DNA of 50,546 bases from Acidobacteriota bacterium (GTDB lineage: Bacteria > Acidobacteriota > UBA6911). The position numbers and the translations under genes are program-made. Below the pieces are notes generated by a model. It had not been told where the DNA came from. It saw only the letters and a list, made by a program, of their open reading frames with translations, and searched no databases. Shown here piece by piece: positions 40,379 through 49,273 of this stretch. Each line of letters starts with the position of its first letter. The stretch's first letter is position 1. The stretch lies in the NCBI GenBank assembly GCA_031271905.1, contig JAISUT010000044.1, positions 1-50,546 on the forward strand. The letters are read 5' to 3'.

Positions 40379-41971
40379 ATGCAACCGGTGATTCAATCAG
40401 GCAAGGAAATCCAAACCGACACATTGTTGAGGCAGTCCCTTTCCTCGCAGGTGGTGGAAAACGTCGTGTCGCGCCTGCGCTGGATCAGCTTGGTCTGCGC
40501 CGTACTGGCGATCATCTCCTTCGTCCTCTACATCTGGTTCCAGCCGGAACGGTTCGAGTTGCTCCGCAGGCCGGACATCATGGTCGTCTGGGCGGTCGCC
40601 CTGTTCGTCGCCCTCGCCATCGGCGCCTGCCATCGCTTCCGGTGGCTCTCCGACCCGGCGCTCTTGAACCTCGGCATCCTGTTCGAGGTCTTGATGGCCT
40701 TCGCCCTCAGCTATTCGGAGACCTCGCAGCAGATCTCCTCCGACCGCACGACCCTCGGGGTGTCCAAGGTCGCCCTGTGGATCACCGCCATGGGTTTCTT
40801 GGTGCCGAACAAGCCTCGCGTCAAACTGCTCACCGCCCTGCTTTCGGCGTCCATGTGGCCTTTGGCGTACATCGTCAACCTGCACTTCCAGGATTTCTAC
40901 CTGCTGCCGTCGAACCGCCTGGTGCTTTGGATATATCCGCCCTACATGATGGCGCTTCTGACCTACATCTTCTCCCGCCGGACTTACAAGTTGGAAGCCG
41001 CCGCGCAGAAGGCGCAAGACCTCGGCTCCTACACGCTGGTCTCGCGCATCGGCTCGGGCGGCATGGGGGAGGTCTGGCGCGCGCAGCACCACATGCTGGC
41101 TCGCGAAGCCGCCATCAAGCTCATCCGCGCCGACCTGGTCGCCGGACGCACCGAGGCGCAGACCGAGACCATCCGCAGGCGCTTCCGGCGCGAGGCGCAG
41201 ACGATCGCGGGGTTGCAGTCGCCTCACACCGTCTACCTCTTCGACTTCGGCGTCGCCCAGAACGGCAACTTCTACTACGTCATGGAGCTGCTCGACGGCG
41301 TCAGCCTCCAGGTGCTGGTCGATCAGTTCGGCCCGCAACCTGCGGCGCGGGTCGCCCACATCCTCAAGCAGGTCTGCCTCTCGCTCGAAGAGGCGCACAT
41401 GCAAAACCTCATCCATCGCGACATCAAGCCGAGCAACATCTTCATCTGCAACTTCGGCATCGAATACGATTTCGCCAAGGTGCTCGATTTCGGGCTCGCC
41501 AAGAACGTCTCGACCTCCGACACCTTGCTGACGAACGACGGCGTGTCCGCCGGGACGCCCGCCTACATGGCGCCGGAGATCGCCATGGGCGAGGAACGCA
41601 TCGATGGCAAGGTCGATGTCTACGGCTTGGGCTGCGTCGCCTACTTCCTTTTGACCGGCACCCCGGTGTTCGCCGAGAAGACGGCGACCGCGACCGCGCT
41701 GGCGCATGTGCAGAAAGTCCCCGACCCGCCCTCGCTACGGAGCGAGCTGGATATACCGGGCGCGCTGGACGAGATCGTCCTCCGCTGCCTGTCCAAGAAA
41801 CCTGCGGAGCGCCCCGGCGCCTTGGAGCTGAAGCGCGCCCTGGACGCCTGCGACCTCTCCGCCTGGACGCCCGAGGCCGCCCGCGACTGGTGGGCGACCT
41901 ACCTGCCGACGACATCCTCCCACCGTCTGGCGCGCCAAGCGTGTCCGGCGCAACCGGTCTCACAACCTTAA
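40379..41971 (+). CDS. Membrane-anchored Ser/Thr protein kinase
   Basis: A 530-residue kinase with an unusual order: about six predicted membrane helices in residues 25-210, then a C-terminal eukaryotic-like kinase domain. The kinase has the glycine loop IGSGGMGEVW, the ATP-binding Lys247 (AAIKLI), the catalytic loop HRDIKPSN with Asp348, the metal-binding DFGLAK, and GTPAYMAPE of the activation segment. It therefore appears active. ATG at 40379 is preferred (GAGG 7 nt upstream); ATG at 40328 is an alternative. The next gene, an Npt-type transporter, starts 20 bp after its stop, suggesting joint expression. Confidence 0.9.
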   Translation: MQPVIQSGKEIQTDTLLRQSLSSQVVENVVSRLRWISLVCAVLAIISFVLYIWFQPERFELLRRPDIMVVWAVALFVALAIGACHRFRWLSDPALLNLGILFEVLMAFALSYSETSQQISSDRTTLGVSKVALWITAMGFLVPNKPRVKLLTALLSASMWPLAYIVNLHFQDFYLLPSNRLVLWIYPPYMMALLTYIFSRRTYKLEAAAQKAQDLGSYTLVSRIGSGGMGEVWRAQHHMLAREAAIKLIRADLVAGRTEAQTETIRRRFRREAQTIAGLQSPHTVYLFDFGVAQNGNFYYVMELLDGVSLQVLVDQFGPQPAARVAHILKQVCLSLEEAHMQNLIHRDIKPSNIFICNFGIEYDFAKVLDFGLAKNVSTSDTLLTNDGVSAGTPAYMAPEIAMGEERIDGKVDVYGLGCVAYFLLTGTPVFAEKTATATALAHVQKVPDPPSLRSELDIPGALDEIVLRCLSKKPAERPGALELKRALDACDLSAWTPEAARDWWATYLPTTSSHRLARQACPAQPVSQP

Positions 41972-41991
41972 AAACATAGGACTGGGAAGCC

Positions 41992-44184
41992 GTGCGCGAA
42001 AAAAGCATCTCCATCGTTGCCATGTCGGGCGCAGCCTTCATGATCGCGCACCAAGTGGCGGGCAAGGCGGTGCGCGACTCGTTCTTCCTGTCCAACCATC
42101 CCGCGTCAGACCTCCCCAAGGTGGTGATGGGGGCGGCGGTGTTGTCGATAGTCTTCGTCCTGGCCTCCTCCCGGCTGATGCGCCGTTTCGGTCCGGCGCG
42201 GACGGTCCCCACCGGTTTCTTCCTCAGCGCGGGCCTGCATGTCGTCGAGTACCTGCGGATGCCGCAGGCGCCGGGGCTCTGGTCGCTGGTCATCTACTTC
42301 CACATCGTGGCGCTCGGCTCGATCCTCCTGTCGGGGTTCTGGTCTCTCATGAACGAGACCTTCGACCCGCGCACGGCGCGCCAGATGTTCGGACGCATCG
42401 CGGGGTTCGGGACGCTGGGCGGCATCGCCGGAGGCGTCTTGGCCGAACGCGTGGCGTCACTGTTTCCACCCTCCGGCGTCCACGGCGTCCTGCTCCTGCT
42501 GACGGCGTTCCACCTAGCCTGCGCCTGCGTGCTCGGGTTCACCCGCCGCTACGCCGCCTTCAGCGAGCCGGACCCGCCTGCGCAGGCGGTTTCGTCCTTC
42601 GCGATATTCCGGCGCGCCCCCCACTTGGGGCGGATAGCTTTGATGGTGTTGGCGGGCACCGCCTCGGCAGCCATCCTCGACTACCTTTTCAAGGCGGGGG
42701 CGAGCGGCCATTTCGGCGAAAACAACGACGCGGCGATGTTCCGCTTCTTCTCCGCCTTCTACACCGGGATGCAGATTCTCACCTTTTTGGCGCAAACGTT
42801 CCTGGCGCGGCGCGTCCTGAACACCAGGGGCATCGGCAGCTCCTTGGCCTCGTTGCCGCTGGGGGTGGGGGCGGGGGCGCTGGGGGCGTTGCTGGTTCCG
42901 CTCTTCCCCGTCTTCGCCATCGTCCGCTCGCTGGAGTTCGTCCTGCGCGGCTCGCTCTACCGTTCCGCCTACGAACTGCTCTACACCCCCGTGCGACCGG
43001 ATGAGAAACGCGCCGCCAAGACGATCATCGACGTGGCGTGCGACCGGGCGGGGGACGCCATCGGCGGCGGCATCGTTCAATTATTCCTGCTCGTCGGCGC
43101 CTCGTTCGCCTCCTCGGAGCTGTTGGGCATAGCGTTGACGCTGGGTTGCGCGGGGGTGTGGATGGCGATGCGCTTGGACACCTCTTACAAGCAACTAGTC
43201 CGGCAACGGCTGGTGGATCGCGCCGTGGCGCTGGAGCTGGACGACATGCAAGACCTCAGCACCCGCAGCGCCTTCATCAGCGTGGTGCCGCCGCCCCCGG
43301 AAGGCGCGACCGCCGCACTGGCCGCACCTCCCGCGCCCAAGACGCCGACGCCTGCCGCCGTCCCGGAGGCGGACGCCGACATCCGGACGATGAAGGAGCT
43401 GCGCTCCGGGGACATCGACCGCATCTTGGAGGCGTTGCGGACGATGGAGCGGGTGACGCCGGTGTTCGCGACGCAACTGTTGCGCCTGCTGGCGTGGGAC
43501 GAGGTGAGCGTCCCCGTCCGGGAAAAGCTGCTCCTCAAGCCGTTGCCGGTCGCGGGCATGCTCATCGACCATCTGACGAACCCGGAGGTGGAGTTCGGCA
43601 TCCGACGCCGCGTCCCATCCATCCTTTCGCATTGCGGCTCGCCCCTGGCGGTCGAAGGGCTGCTGACAGGGTTGGGGGACTCCCGGTTCGAGGTGCGCTT
43701 CCGATGCGCGCGGGCTCTGGACGCCATGTCGCAACGCTTCCCTGAGATCCAAATTCCATCCGACAGGGTCTTCGCCGCCGCCGAGCGCGAGCTGAAGCTC
43801 GCCGAGCCCCTTCGCCATTCGCACCGTTTACTCGACAAACGCTCCGACGCCGACCAAGACGCCTACCTGGACGACATCCTGCGCGGACGCGCCGACCAGA
43901 GCCTGGAGTACATTTTTTCCCTTTTCGCCGCCGTGCTGCCGCGCGACCCTGTAAAGACCGCCTTCCGGGCGCTACACACCGACGACCGGGGGCTGAGGGG
44001 GCTGGCGGTCGAGTACCTGCACAGCATCCTCCCCGCGAACATCCACGCGCTTTTGATGAATATGGTGGAACCCGGCGGCGCGCCAGACGGTCGGAAGACC
44101 AGCCAGGAGGCGCTCGACGAACTGCTCCGCTCGCACGAGTCGCTGCTGCTCGAAATCGACAAGTCCCTCGCGCGCAAAGCCTGA
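41992..44184 (+). CDS. Npt/ADP-ATP carrier-like transporter with HEAT-repeat tail
   Basis: A 730-residue fusion. The first 410 residues contain about 12 membrane helices with features of the bacterial nucleotide transporter (TLC) and MFS superfamily, including GFWSLMNETFDPRTARQMFGRIAGFGTLGGIAGGVLAE. RGSLYRSAYELLYTPVRPDEKRAAKTIIDVACDRAGDAIGGG is the conserved second-half motif of this group. A Pro/Ala linker leads to a soluble alpha-helical domain (about 460-730) with HEAT-like repeats (SPLAVEGLLTGLGDSRFEVRFRCARALDAM). The substrate is not known; free-living bacteria use such proteins for unknown cargo. GTG at 41992 is 20 bp from the kinase stop, so the two form an operon and the tail could be a kinase target. 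Confidence 0.82.
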   Translation: MREKSISIVAMSGAAFMIAHQVAGKAVRDSFFLSNHPASDLPKVVMGAAVLSIVFVLASSRLMRRFGPARTVPTGFFLSAGLHVVEYLRMPQAPGLWSLVIYFHIVALGSILLSGFWSLMNETFDPRTARQMFGRIAGFGTLGGIAGGVLAERVASLFPPSGVHGVLLLLTAFHLACACVLGFTRRYAAFSEPDPPAQAVSSFAIFRRAPHLGRIALMVLAGTASAAILDYLFKAGASGHFGENNDAAMFRFFSAFYTGMQILTFLAQTFLARRVLNTRGIGSSLASLPLGVGAGALGALLVPLFPVFAIVRSLEFVLRGSLYRSAYELLYTPVRPDEKRAAKTIIDVACDRAGDAIGGGIVQLFLLVGASFASSELLGIALTLGCAGVWMAMRLDTSYKQLVRQRLVDRAVALELDDMQDLSTRSAFISVVPPPPEGATAALAAPPAPKTPTPAAVPEADADIRTMKELRSGDIDRILEALRTMERVTPVFATQLLRLLAWDEVSVPVREKLLLKPLPVAGMLIDHLTNPEVEFGIRRRVPSILSHCGSPLAVEGLLTGLGDSRFEVRFRCARALDAMSQRFPEIQIPSDRVFAAAERELKLAEPLRHSHRLLDKRSDADQDAYLDDILRGRADQSLEYIFSLFAAVLPRDPVKTAFRALHTDDRGLRGLAVEYLHSILPANIHALLMNMVEPGGAPDGRKTSQEALDELLRSHESLLLEIDKSLARKA

Positions 44185-44185
44185 A

Positions 44186-44307
44186 GGGAGCCTCTAAAAA
44201 CCTCGCAGGCAAGGCGTCGCCGCAGGTCGAAAAGCGGGGTTTACTACGGTAGATGAGCATTTTCGACCAAGGCGCAACGCAGCGTCCGGGGTTTTTAGAG
44301 GTTTCCC
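44186..44307 (+). repeat. Family-1 palindromic repeat between two Npt genes
   Basis: Ends GGGAGCCTCTAAAAA and TTTTTAGAGGTTTCCC. An exact 4-bp duplication TGAA flanks it (44182-44185 and 44308-44311), the first copy including the TGA stop of the Npt-HEAT gene. The central hairpin differs from the other copies (GTTTACTACGGTAGATGAGC). It lies between convergent genes where no other terminator is evident. Confidence 0.9.
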
Positions 44308-44357
44308 TGAAAGCCTTTCACCCGTTGTGACCGCAAAACCGAGCCGTCAAGAAATCC

Positions 44358-45698
44358 CTAAGGCCGTGTCATTTCGTCGAATCTCCTGCCGGCGTAGCGC
44401 GCCGCGAATATCCAGACCGCCAGAATCGCCACCGACAGCAGCGAGAGCCAGCGGATGGCGCCGAAATCGGTGAAGAGCGCGGTGATGGCGAGGCTCAACC
44501 CGACCGCCACCGCCTTGGCGAACCGTTGCACGAACATGTCGATGAACGCCTTCGCCTTGTACTTCTCGTCCTTGGAGACCGGGACGTAGAGCGACTCCTT
44601 GGCCGACTGGTTGATGGAGTAGTTGAAGGAGTTGTCGGCGGTGTTCAGGAAACTCCCCGTCAGGAGCGCGGGGAACAGGAGGAAGCCCGCCGAGCCGCAC
44701 AGCGCCGCCACGGGGAGCACCAGGAGCGCCACCCCTACGCCGAAGCGGGTCATGACCAGGCTGGTGAAAAAGAGCTGTACGACCATAGCCAAGACGTTCG
44801 TGACCAGATATACGGTCGAGAAATGCTGGCCGGTGCCGCCGGTGACGAAATGCTCGACCGCCGAAGTGAACTGGAAGTCCATGATGGTGGAGACCATTTC
44901 GTAGAGCCCCACGATGGCCACGACCGCCAAAAGGTAGCGCGAGCGGAAGACCAGCCGCGCCCCCTCGAAGGCGGGGTTGACGGACGGCACCGCCCCCCCT
45001 TCTTCTCCCCCTTTTTCCTTCGAGGCCTTCCCCGGCGCTGCCGACGCAGGCAGCTTCTTCCCCGCCAGCAGTGCGATGGCGGCGATCACCACCGCGACCG
45101 CCGCCAAGACGAGCATCCATTGTTCGTTCGAGACCTTTTTCACGAACGACGCCACGACCAGCGCGCCGACCGCCCCGCCCGCGACGCCGCCGAAGCCGGT
45201 GAGCCCGTAGATGCGCTTGGCGGCGTCCGGCGTCACGCTGTCGTTCAGGAAGGCGAAGAAGGTGGCGACCATGACGGTGTTGAAAAAGTCGCCGAACAGG
45301 TAGAACGACCAGACCTCCCAGCCGGAGGGGGCGTCCAGCACGGCCAGGTACAGGAGGTGGCAGACGACGAAGAAAGAGGAGAAGAGGACGGCGAGCTGCT
45401 GGCGCACGAACCGGTTCGAGAGCGCCGCGAAGGCGGCGGCGGCAAGGGCCGCCACCACCATGTTCAAAACCTTCGCTAAAAGCTCGGCCTCCGAACCGGA
45501 CATGTGCCAGCCCCAGCCGAACAGGTCGAGGTCGAAGCCCCCGGCAGCCTTGTAGTAGTCGATGAAAAGCGACTTCTTGATCGGCTTCAATATCCAGAAG
45601 CTGGTGATGACCAAGAAGAAGTAGAGCCCCATCAAGCCCGCGAAGGGGAACTCTTCCTTGCGGATGTCGAACATCGCCTTGAATGGATTATCAGCCAC
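44358..45698 (-). CDS. Npt1/Npt2-family nucleotide-transporter-like protein
   Basis: A 446-residue membrane protein with about 12 helices, related to the first domain of the convergent gene. Family signatures are FLVITSFWILKPIKKSLFIDYYK at the N-terminus, the MVATFFAFLNDSVTPDAAKRIYGLTGFGGVAGGAVGA block, and YSINQSAKESLYVPVSKDEKYKAKAFIDMFVQRFAKA, which corresponds to the conserved segment of ATP/ADP carriers. A charged insert (KASKEKGGEEGG) lies in the central cytoplasmic loop. GTG at 45698 has GAGG 7 nt upstream. Substrate unknown. Two such transporters in tail-to-tail order suggests divergence after an old duplication. Confidence 0.85.
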   Translation of the reverse strand: MADNPFKAMFDIRKEEFPFAGLMGLYFFLVITSFWILKPIKKSLFIDYYKAAGGFDLDLFGWGWHMSGSEAELLAKVLNMVVAALAAAAFAALSNRFVRQQLAVLFSSFFVVCHLLYLAVLDAPSGWEVWSFYLFGDFFNTVMVATFFAFLNDSVTPDAAKRIYGLTGFGGVAGGAVGALVVASFVKKVSNEQWMLVLAAVAVVIAAIALLAGKKLPASAAPGKASKEKGGEEGGAVPSVNPAFEGARLVFRSRYLLAVVAIVGLYEMVSTIMDFQFTSAVEHFVTGGTGQHFSTVYLVTNVLAMVVQLFFTSLVMTRFGVGVALLVLPVAALCGSAGFLLFPALLTGSFLNTADNSFNYSINQSAKESLYVPVSKDEKYKAKAFIDMFVQRFAKAVAVGLSLAITALFTDFGAIRWLSLLSVAILAVWIFAARYAGRRFDEMTRP

Positions 45699-45811
45699 GC
45701 CCGCCTCATTCCCTGTGAACCTGCCTTACGAACCCGTTTCCGCCCCGCCCCCGCGTTCTTGGAAACCGTGATCCCCCTCGCGGGGCATGAAAAGGATACA
45801 CCCACAGGAAA

Positions 45812-45826
45812 GGGCGTGAAGCGCCC
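45812..45826 (-). terminator. Possible weak terminator after the two-cupin gene
   Basis: On the minus strand GGGCG-CTTCA-CGCCC is followed by TTTCCT, about 40 nt after the two-cupin gene stop (45868). The 5-bp stem and short U-tract make this tentative. Confidence 0.35.
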
Positions 45827-45867
45827 CGTTATGGACAACCGGCGGGTGACCGCACATCTGCGCCCGC

Positions 45868-46965
45868 CTACTTGGGCAGGTCGGTCCCCTCGAAGACATA
45901 CGACTTCGCGCCGTCAGGTTTGACGGAGCGCACGACACGGCCGTAGTTCCCCGACGGGTAGAAGGGCATGAAATGGATGGGCGCGCCCAGCCGCTTGACC
46001 TTCACCGGGCCGTGCCAGACGCCGGGCGGCACGCGGACGACTGTGGGCTCGGTGACCGTATAGGTTTCAAGGTCGTCCGGGCTTTCGCCGATCCGTATCT
46101 CGATTTCGGCGTCGAAATCGAAGAACCTGTTGACGTCCGCGCCGGTGAAGAACAGGTACTCCTCCACGGCGTGGTGCATGTGCAGCTCCCCGATCTCGCA
46201 CTCCTTCTGCACCACCTCGTACAGGTACCAGAGGCGCGACCCGGGCAGCTCGCTGACGCCCCGGAAGCCGGCGCGGGGGGAGAGGAAGCGCGGGTCGCCG
46301 TGCGGCTCGGGCTTGTAGGGGTGGACGTACTTGTCGAACTTGCCCGTGCGCGGCTTCTTCGCCATCTCGTAGTAAGGCTCCAGCAGGTCGGGCGAGGCGC
46401 CCTTCTTCGCCTGCTCCAGCGCCTCCTTCTGCCCCGCCGTGAAACATTTGCCGCAGTAGATGCACTCTTTGGCGCGGTCAAGCGTACAGCGCCGGATGCC
46501 CGCGCCGTCGTACTGGAACTCCTCGCGCCCCTCGGCGTCCACGCGGCGGTTGATCTTCGACCAGTCGCCGTCAAGGTAGACAGCCGAGAACATGATGGGC
46601 TTCGAGATGCGCCTGAAGTTGACCGGACAGTGGTAGAGCTTGGGCGGCACGCGGATGATCGTCGGCTGCGTGAGGGTGAACATCTCCATGCGCTCGGGGT
46701 CGTCCCCCAGCCAGACGTCCACCTCCGCGTCGAACTCGAAGAAGTTGCGGAAGTCGGCTCCTGTGAAGACCAGATACTCGTCCGCCGCATGATGCGTATG
46801 CGGGAACTCCATGATCAGCGCCTTGTCCACGGCGGTGAAATCCATATATAAGTGCGCCTCCGGCATCATGGTCGTGCCGCGGAAGAAGCCGCGCGGCGAG
46901 ACGAAGCCGTACCACTCATGGTTCTCCACCGGGATTTTGAAAACCAAATCGTCATATCTGCCCAT
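45868..46965 (-). CDS. Tandem double-cupin protein with four-cysteine linker
   Basis: A 365-residue protein of two homologous cupin halves. The first half has EFPHTHHAADEYLVFTGAD, FFEFDAEVDVWLG and VPPKLYHCPVNF. The second has ELHMHHAVEEYLFFTGADV, FFDFDAEIEIRIG and VPPGVWHGPVKV. The His, His and Glu of each HxHHxxxE(x)Y and the later His fit cupin metal ligands. Between them lies CTLDRAKECIYCGKC (C160, C168, C171, C174), a C-x7-C-x2-C-x2-C set that could hold zinc or an iron-sulfur cluster. No named family was recognised and no signal peptide is present. ATG at 46965 is preferred because the AAAGGGGGG site is 6 nt upstream; ATG at 46971 would overlap it. Neighbours give no hint of its role. 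Confidence 0.72.
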   Translation of the reverse strand: MGRYDDLVFKIPVENHEWYGFVSPRGFFRGTTMMPEAHLYMDFTAVDKALIMEFPHTHHAADEYLVFTGADFRNFFEFDAEVDVWLGDDPERMEMFTLTQPTIIRVPPKLYHCPVNFRRISKPIMFSAVYLDGDWSKINRRVDAEGREEFQYDGAGIRRCTLDRAKECIYCGKCFTAGQKEALEQAKKGASPDLLEPYYEMAKKPRTGKFDKYVHPYKPEPHGDPRFLSPRAGFRGVSELPGSRLWYLYEVVQKECEIGELHMHHAVEEYLFFTGADVNRFFDFDAEIEIRIGESPDDLETYTVTEPTVVRVPPGVWHGPVKVKRLGAPIHFMPFYPSGNYGRVVRSVKPDGAKSYVFEGTDLPK

Positions 46966-47318
46966 ACCCATCCCCCCTTTATGAATTGTCTTTTCCCGTT
47001 GCCGAAACGTGGCGAGTGTACTATGAAAGCGCCGCAGGGGACATCAAAAGTTGGCGCAATGCGTCGAATTCCTTCCCTAATTTACTTGGAATCTTGACTT
47101 TATTCCCGAATTCCAGTATATATCGTAGCTTATCTCTCATGATTGCAGGATGTGAACCTTTGTACTTGCCTCACCAACGGAGCTTGCCGGCGCAACCGAG
47201 CCGTTTTTTCCTTCCCATGCCCGACATGTCGAAGCATGCGCTCGTCCGCCGCACCGCTACCGGGTTCGCCCATGCCCTCATGCGGGGTAGAGATCAAATT
47301 CCAGGAGGAAGCAATTAA
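46966..47318. other. Divergent intergenic region and rpsA leader
   Basis: This 353-bp stretch has no gene. It contains the rpsA promoter at 47094-47122 and a leader of about 190 nt, long enough to hold a regulatory structure, for example S1 autoregulation as known in E. coli. The promoter for the two-cupin gene on the other strand was not identified. Confidence 0.5.
47094..47122 (+). promoter_or_regulatory. Sigma70-type promoter for rpsA
   Basis: TTGACT (47094-47099), a 17-bp spacer and TATATA (47117-47122). Transcription would start near 47129. Both hexamers match five of six consensus positions or nearly so. Confidence 0.65.
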
Positions 47319-49118
47319 ATGTCATTGGACGTAAACGAATCGAATTCTCAAACAGGCGACGCCTCGCAGGACGTCGCCAGCCTTGAAAACGCCCACGTCG
47401 CCGACGCCGACGCGGAGGAAAGCTCCTTTGAAAAGTTGTTGGAAGCTTATGAGGGGCGGACCCAGAGTTTCTCCGAAGGCGAGGTCATCTCGGGCAAAGT
47501 CATCGCCATCACCGGCGGCAGCGTCATCATCGACGTCGGATTCAAATCCGAGGGGGTGATCCCCATCGAGCAGTTCATGAACGACAAGGGCCAGGTCTCC
47601 ATCCAGACCGGCGACTCCGTCGATGTCTTTTTGGAGCAGACCGAGGATTCGAACGGGCATGTCGTCCTCTCCCGCGAGAAGGCGGAGCGGATGAAGATCT
47701 GGAACGAGATCGAGCAGGCCTTCCGCGACGGCTCCATCGTCAAGGGGCGCGTCATCGAGCGCATCAAGGGGGGGCTTGCCGTTGACATCGGCGTGCGCGC
47801 CTTCCTGCCCGGCTCGCAGATCGACGTGCGCCCGGTGCGCAACCTCGACTCCTTGCGCGGCGAAGAGTTCGAGATGCGCGTCATCAAGGTCAACAAGAAG
47901 CGGGGCAACATCGTCCTCTCCCGCAAGGCCGTCCTCGAGGAATCCATGAAGGAGGAGAAGGCCAAGACCATGGAGATCCTCGAAAGCGGCAAGGTCATGG
48001 ACGGCGTGGTCAAGAACATCACCGAATACGGCGCCTTCATCGACCTGGGCGGCGTTGACGGCCTCCTTCACATCACGGACATGTCTTGGGGGCGGGTGAA
48101 CCACCCCTCCGAGCTGTTCAACGTCGGCGACAAGATCCAGGTCAAGGTCATCAAGTTCACCAAGGACGACGGGCGCGTCTCTCTCGGTTACAAGCAATTG
48201 ACCGAGGATCCGTGGCTGCACGCCGACATGCGTTATCCCAAGAACATGCGTGTCACGGGCAAAGTGGTGAGCCTGACCGACTACGGCGCCTTCATCGAGC
48301 TGGAGCCCGGCGTCGAGGGGCTCATACACATCTCCGAGATGACTTGGAACAAGCGGGTCAAACACCCGTCGAAGATCCTGAGCGTGGGCGACCCGGTGGA
48401 AGCGGTGGTCTTGGACATCGACGTGGACTCCCGTCGCATCTCCCTCGGCCTGAAGCAGACCGAGCCCAATCCGTGGGACGTCATTGAAACGCGCTACGCC
48501 CCCGGCACCGTCATCACCGGCAAGGTGCGCAACATCACCGATTTCGGCGCCTTCGTCGAGGTGGAGGAAGGCATCGACGGGCTGGTTCACGTCTCGGACA
48601 TCTCTTGGACCAAGCGGACCAAGCACCCCTCGGACATCTTGAAGAAGGGGGACGAGGTCAAGGCTGTGGTGTTGAGCATCGACGCCGCCAGCCAGAAGCT
48701 TTCCCTCGGCATCAAGCAGCTCGAGCCCGACTCTTGGGAGGACTGGTTCAGCCGCCACAACATCGGCGACGCCGTGACGGGCAAGGTCGTGCGCATGACC
48801 AACTTCGGCGCCTTCGTGGAGCTGGAGGAAGGCATCGAGGGGCTGTGCCACGTCTCGGAGCTGGACGAGAAGCATGTCGAAAAGCCGACCGAATTCCTCA
48901 ACATCGGTCAGGAAATCGAGATGCGGGTCATCAAGCTGAACCTCCAAGAAAAGAAGATCGGCCTGAGCCTGAAGGCGATGAAGGAAGACGACCCGAGGCT
49001 GGAGTTCACCTCCTACATGGCGTCGGCAGACTCGGGGAACTCGTCCCTGGGCGAGCGGCTGGGAGACCAGCTCCAGCGCTTCAAAAAGACGGAAGCGACG
49101 GAGGCCCCCGAGGAGTAG
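47319..49118 (+). CDS. rpsA: 30S ribosomal protein S1
   Basis: A 599-residue protein with six S1 RNA-binding domains, at about residues 52-120, 137-205, 221-290, 306-376, 393-462 and 480-549. Domains 3-6 share the pattern G-x-V-x-x-x-T-D/E-Y/F-GAF-x-E/D-L (for example NITEYGAFIDLGGVDGLLH and NITDFGAFVEVEEGIDGLVH). S1 binds mRNA on the small ribosomal subunit during initiation. An acidic N-terminal extension of about 45 residues precedes domain 1. AGGAGG lies 10 nt before the ATG. The downstream neighbours sppA and a HU/IHF gene follow an order seen in several phyla. Confidence 0.97.
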   Translation: MSLDVNESNSQTGDASQDVASLENAHVADADAEESSFEKLLEAYEGRTQSFSEGEVISGKVIAITGGSVIIDVGFKSEGVIPIEQFMNDKGQVSIQTGDSVDVFLEQTEDSNGHVVLSREKAERMKIWNEIEQAFRDGSIVKGRVIERIKGGLAVDIGVRAFLPGSQIDVRPVRNLDSLRGEEFEMRVIKVNKKRGNIVLSRKAVLEESMKEEKAKTMEILESGKVMDGVVKNITEYGAFIDLGGVDGLLHITDMSWGRVNHPSELFNVGDKIQVKVIKFTKDDGRVSLGYKQLTEDPWLHADMRYPKNMRVTGKVVSLTDYGAFIELEPGVEGLIHISEMTWNKRVKHPSKILSVGDPVEAVVLDIDVDSRRISLGLKQTEPNPWDVIETRYAPGTVITGKVRNITDFGAFVEVEEGIDGLVHVSDISWTKRTKHPSDILKKGDEVKAVVLSIDAASQKLSLGIKQLEPDSWEDWFSRHNIGDAVTGKVVRMTNFGAFVELEEGIEGLCHVSELDEKHVEKPTEFLNIGQEIEMRVIKLNLQEKKIGLSLKAMKEDDPRLEFTSYMASADSGNSSLGERLGDQLQRFKKTEATEAPEE

Positions 49119-49169
49119 CCCGGCTTCGGGGCGGGTGCGGGAACCCCGCTCCGCCCAGCTTCATCGTGC

Positions 49170-49206
49170 GGACGGCGCGATGCGCCGTCCCTGCCTTTTG
49201 ATTTTT
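49170..49206 (+). terminator. Probable terminator after rpsA, with REP-like stem
   Basis: GGACGGCGC (49170-49178), loop GAT, and GCGCCGTCC (49182-49190) form a perfect 9-bp stem, followed after CTGCC by TTTTGATTTTT. A second GC hairpin lies just upstream (about 49126-49154). The stem and its flanks match the palindrome in the coaD leader at 15227-15242. Confidence 0.5.
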
Positions 49207-49273
49207 GACCAAGGGCGCCCGTGAAAAAACCCGTCGACGAAGCGCTCGACGTACGGGGGGTTCTCACAGGCGC

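Noticed and set aside
47322-48947. A 541-codon open frame on the minus strand over rpsA
   Set aside because: It is the mirror of the S1 repeats and has repetitive Asp/Val/His composition typical of such shadows.
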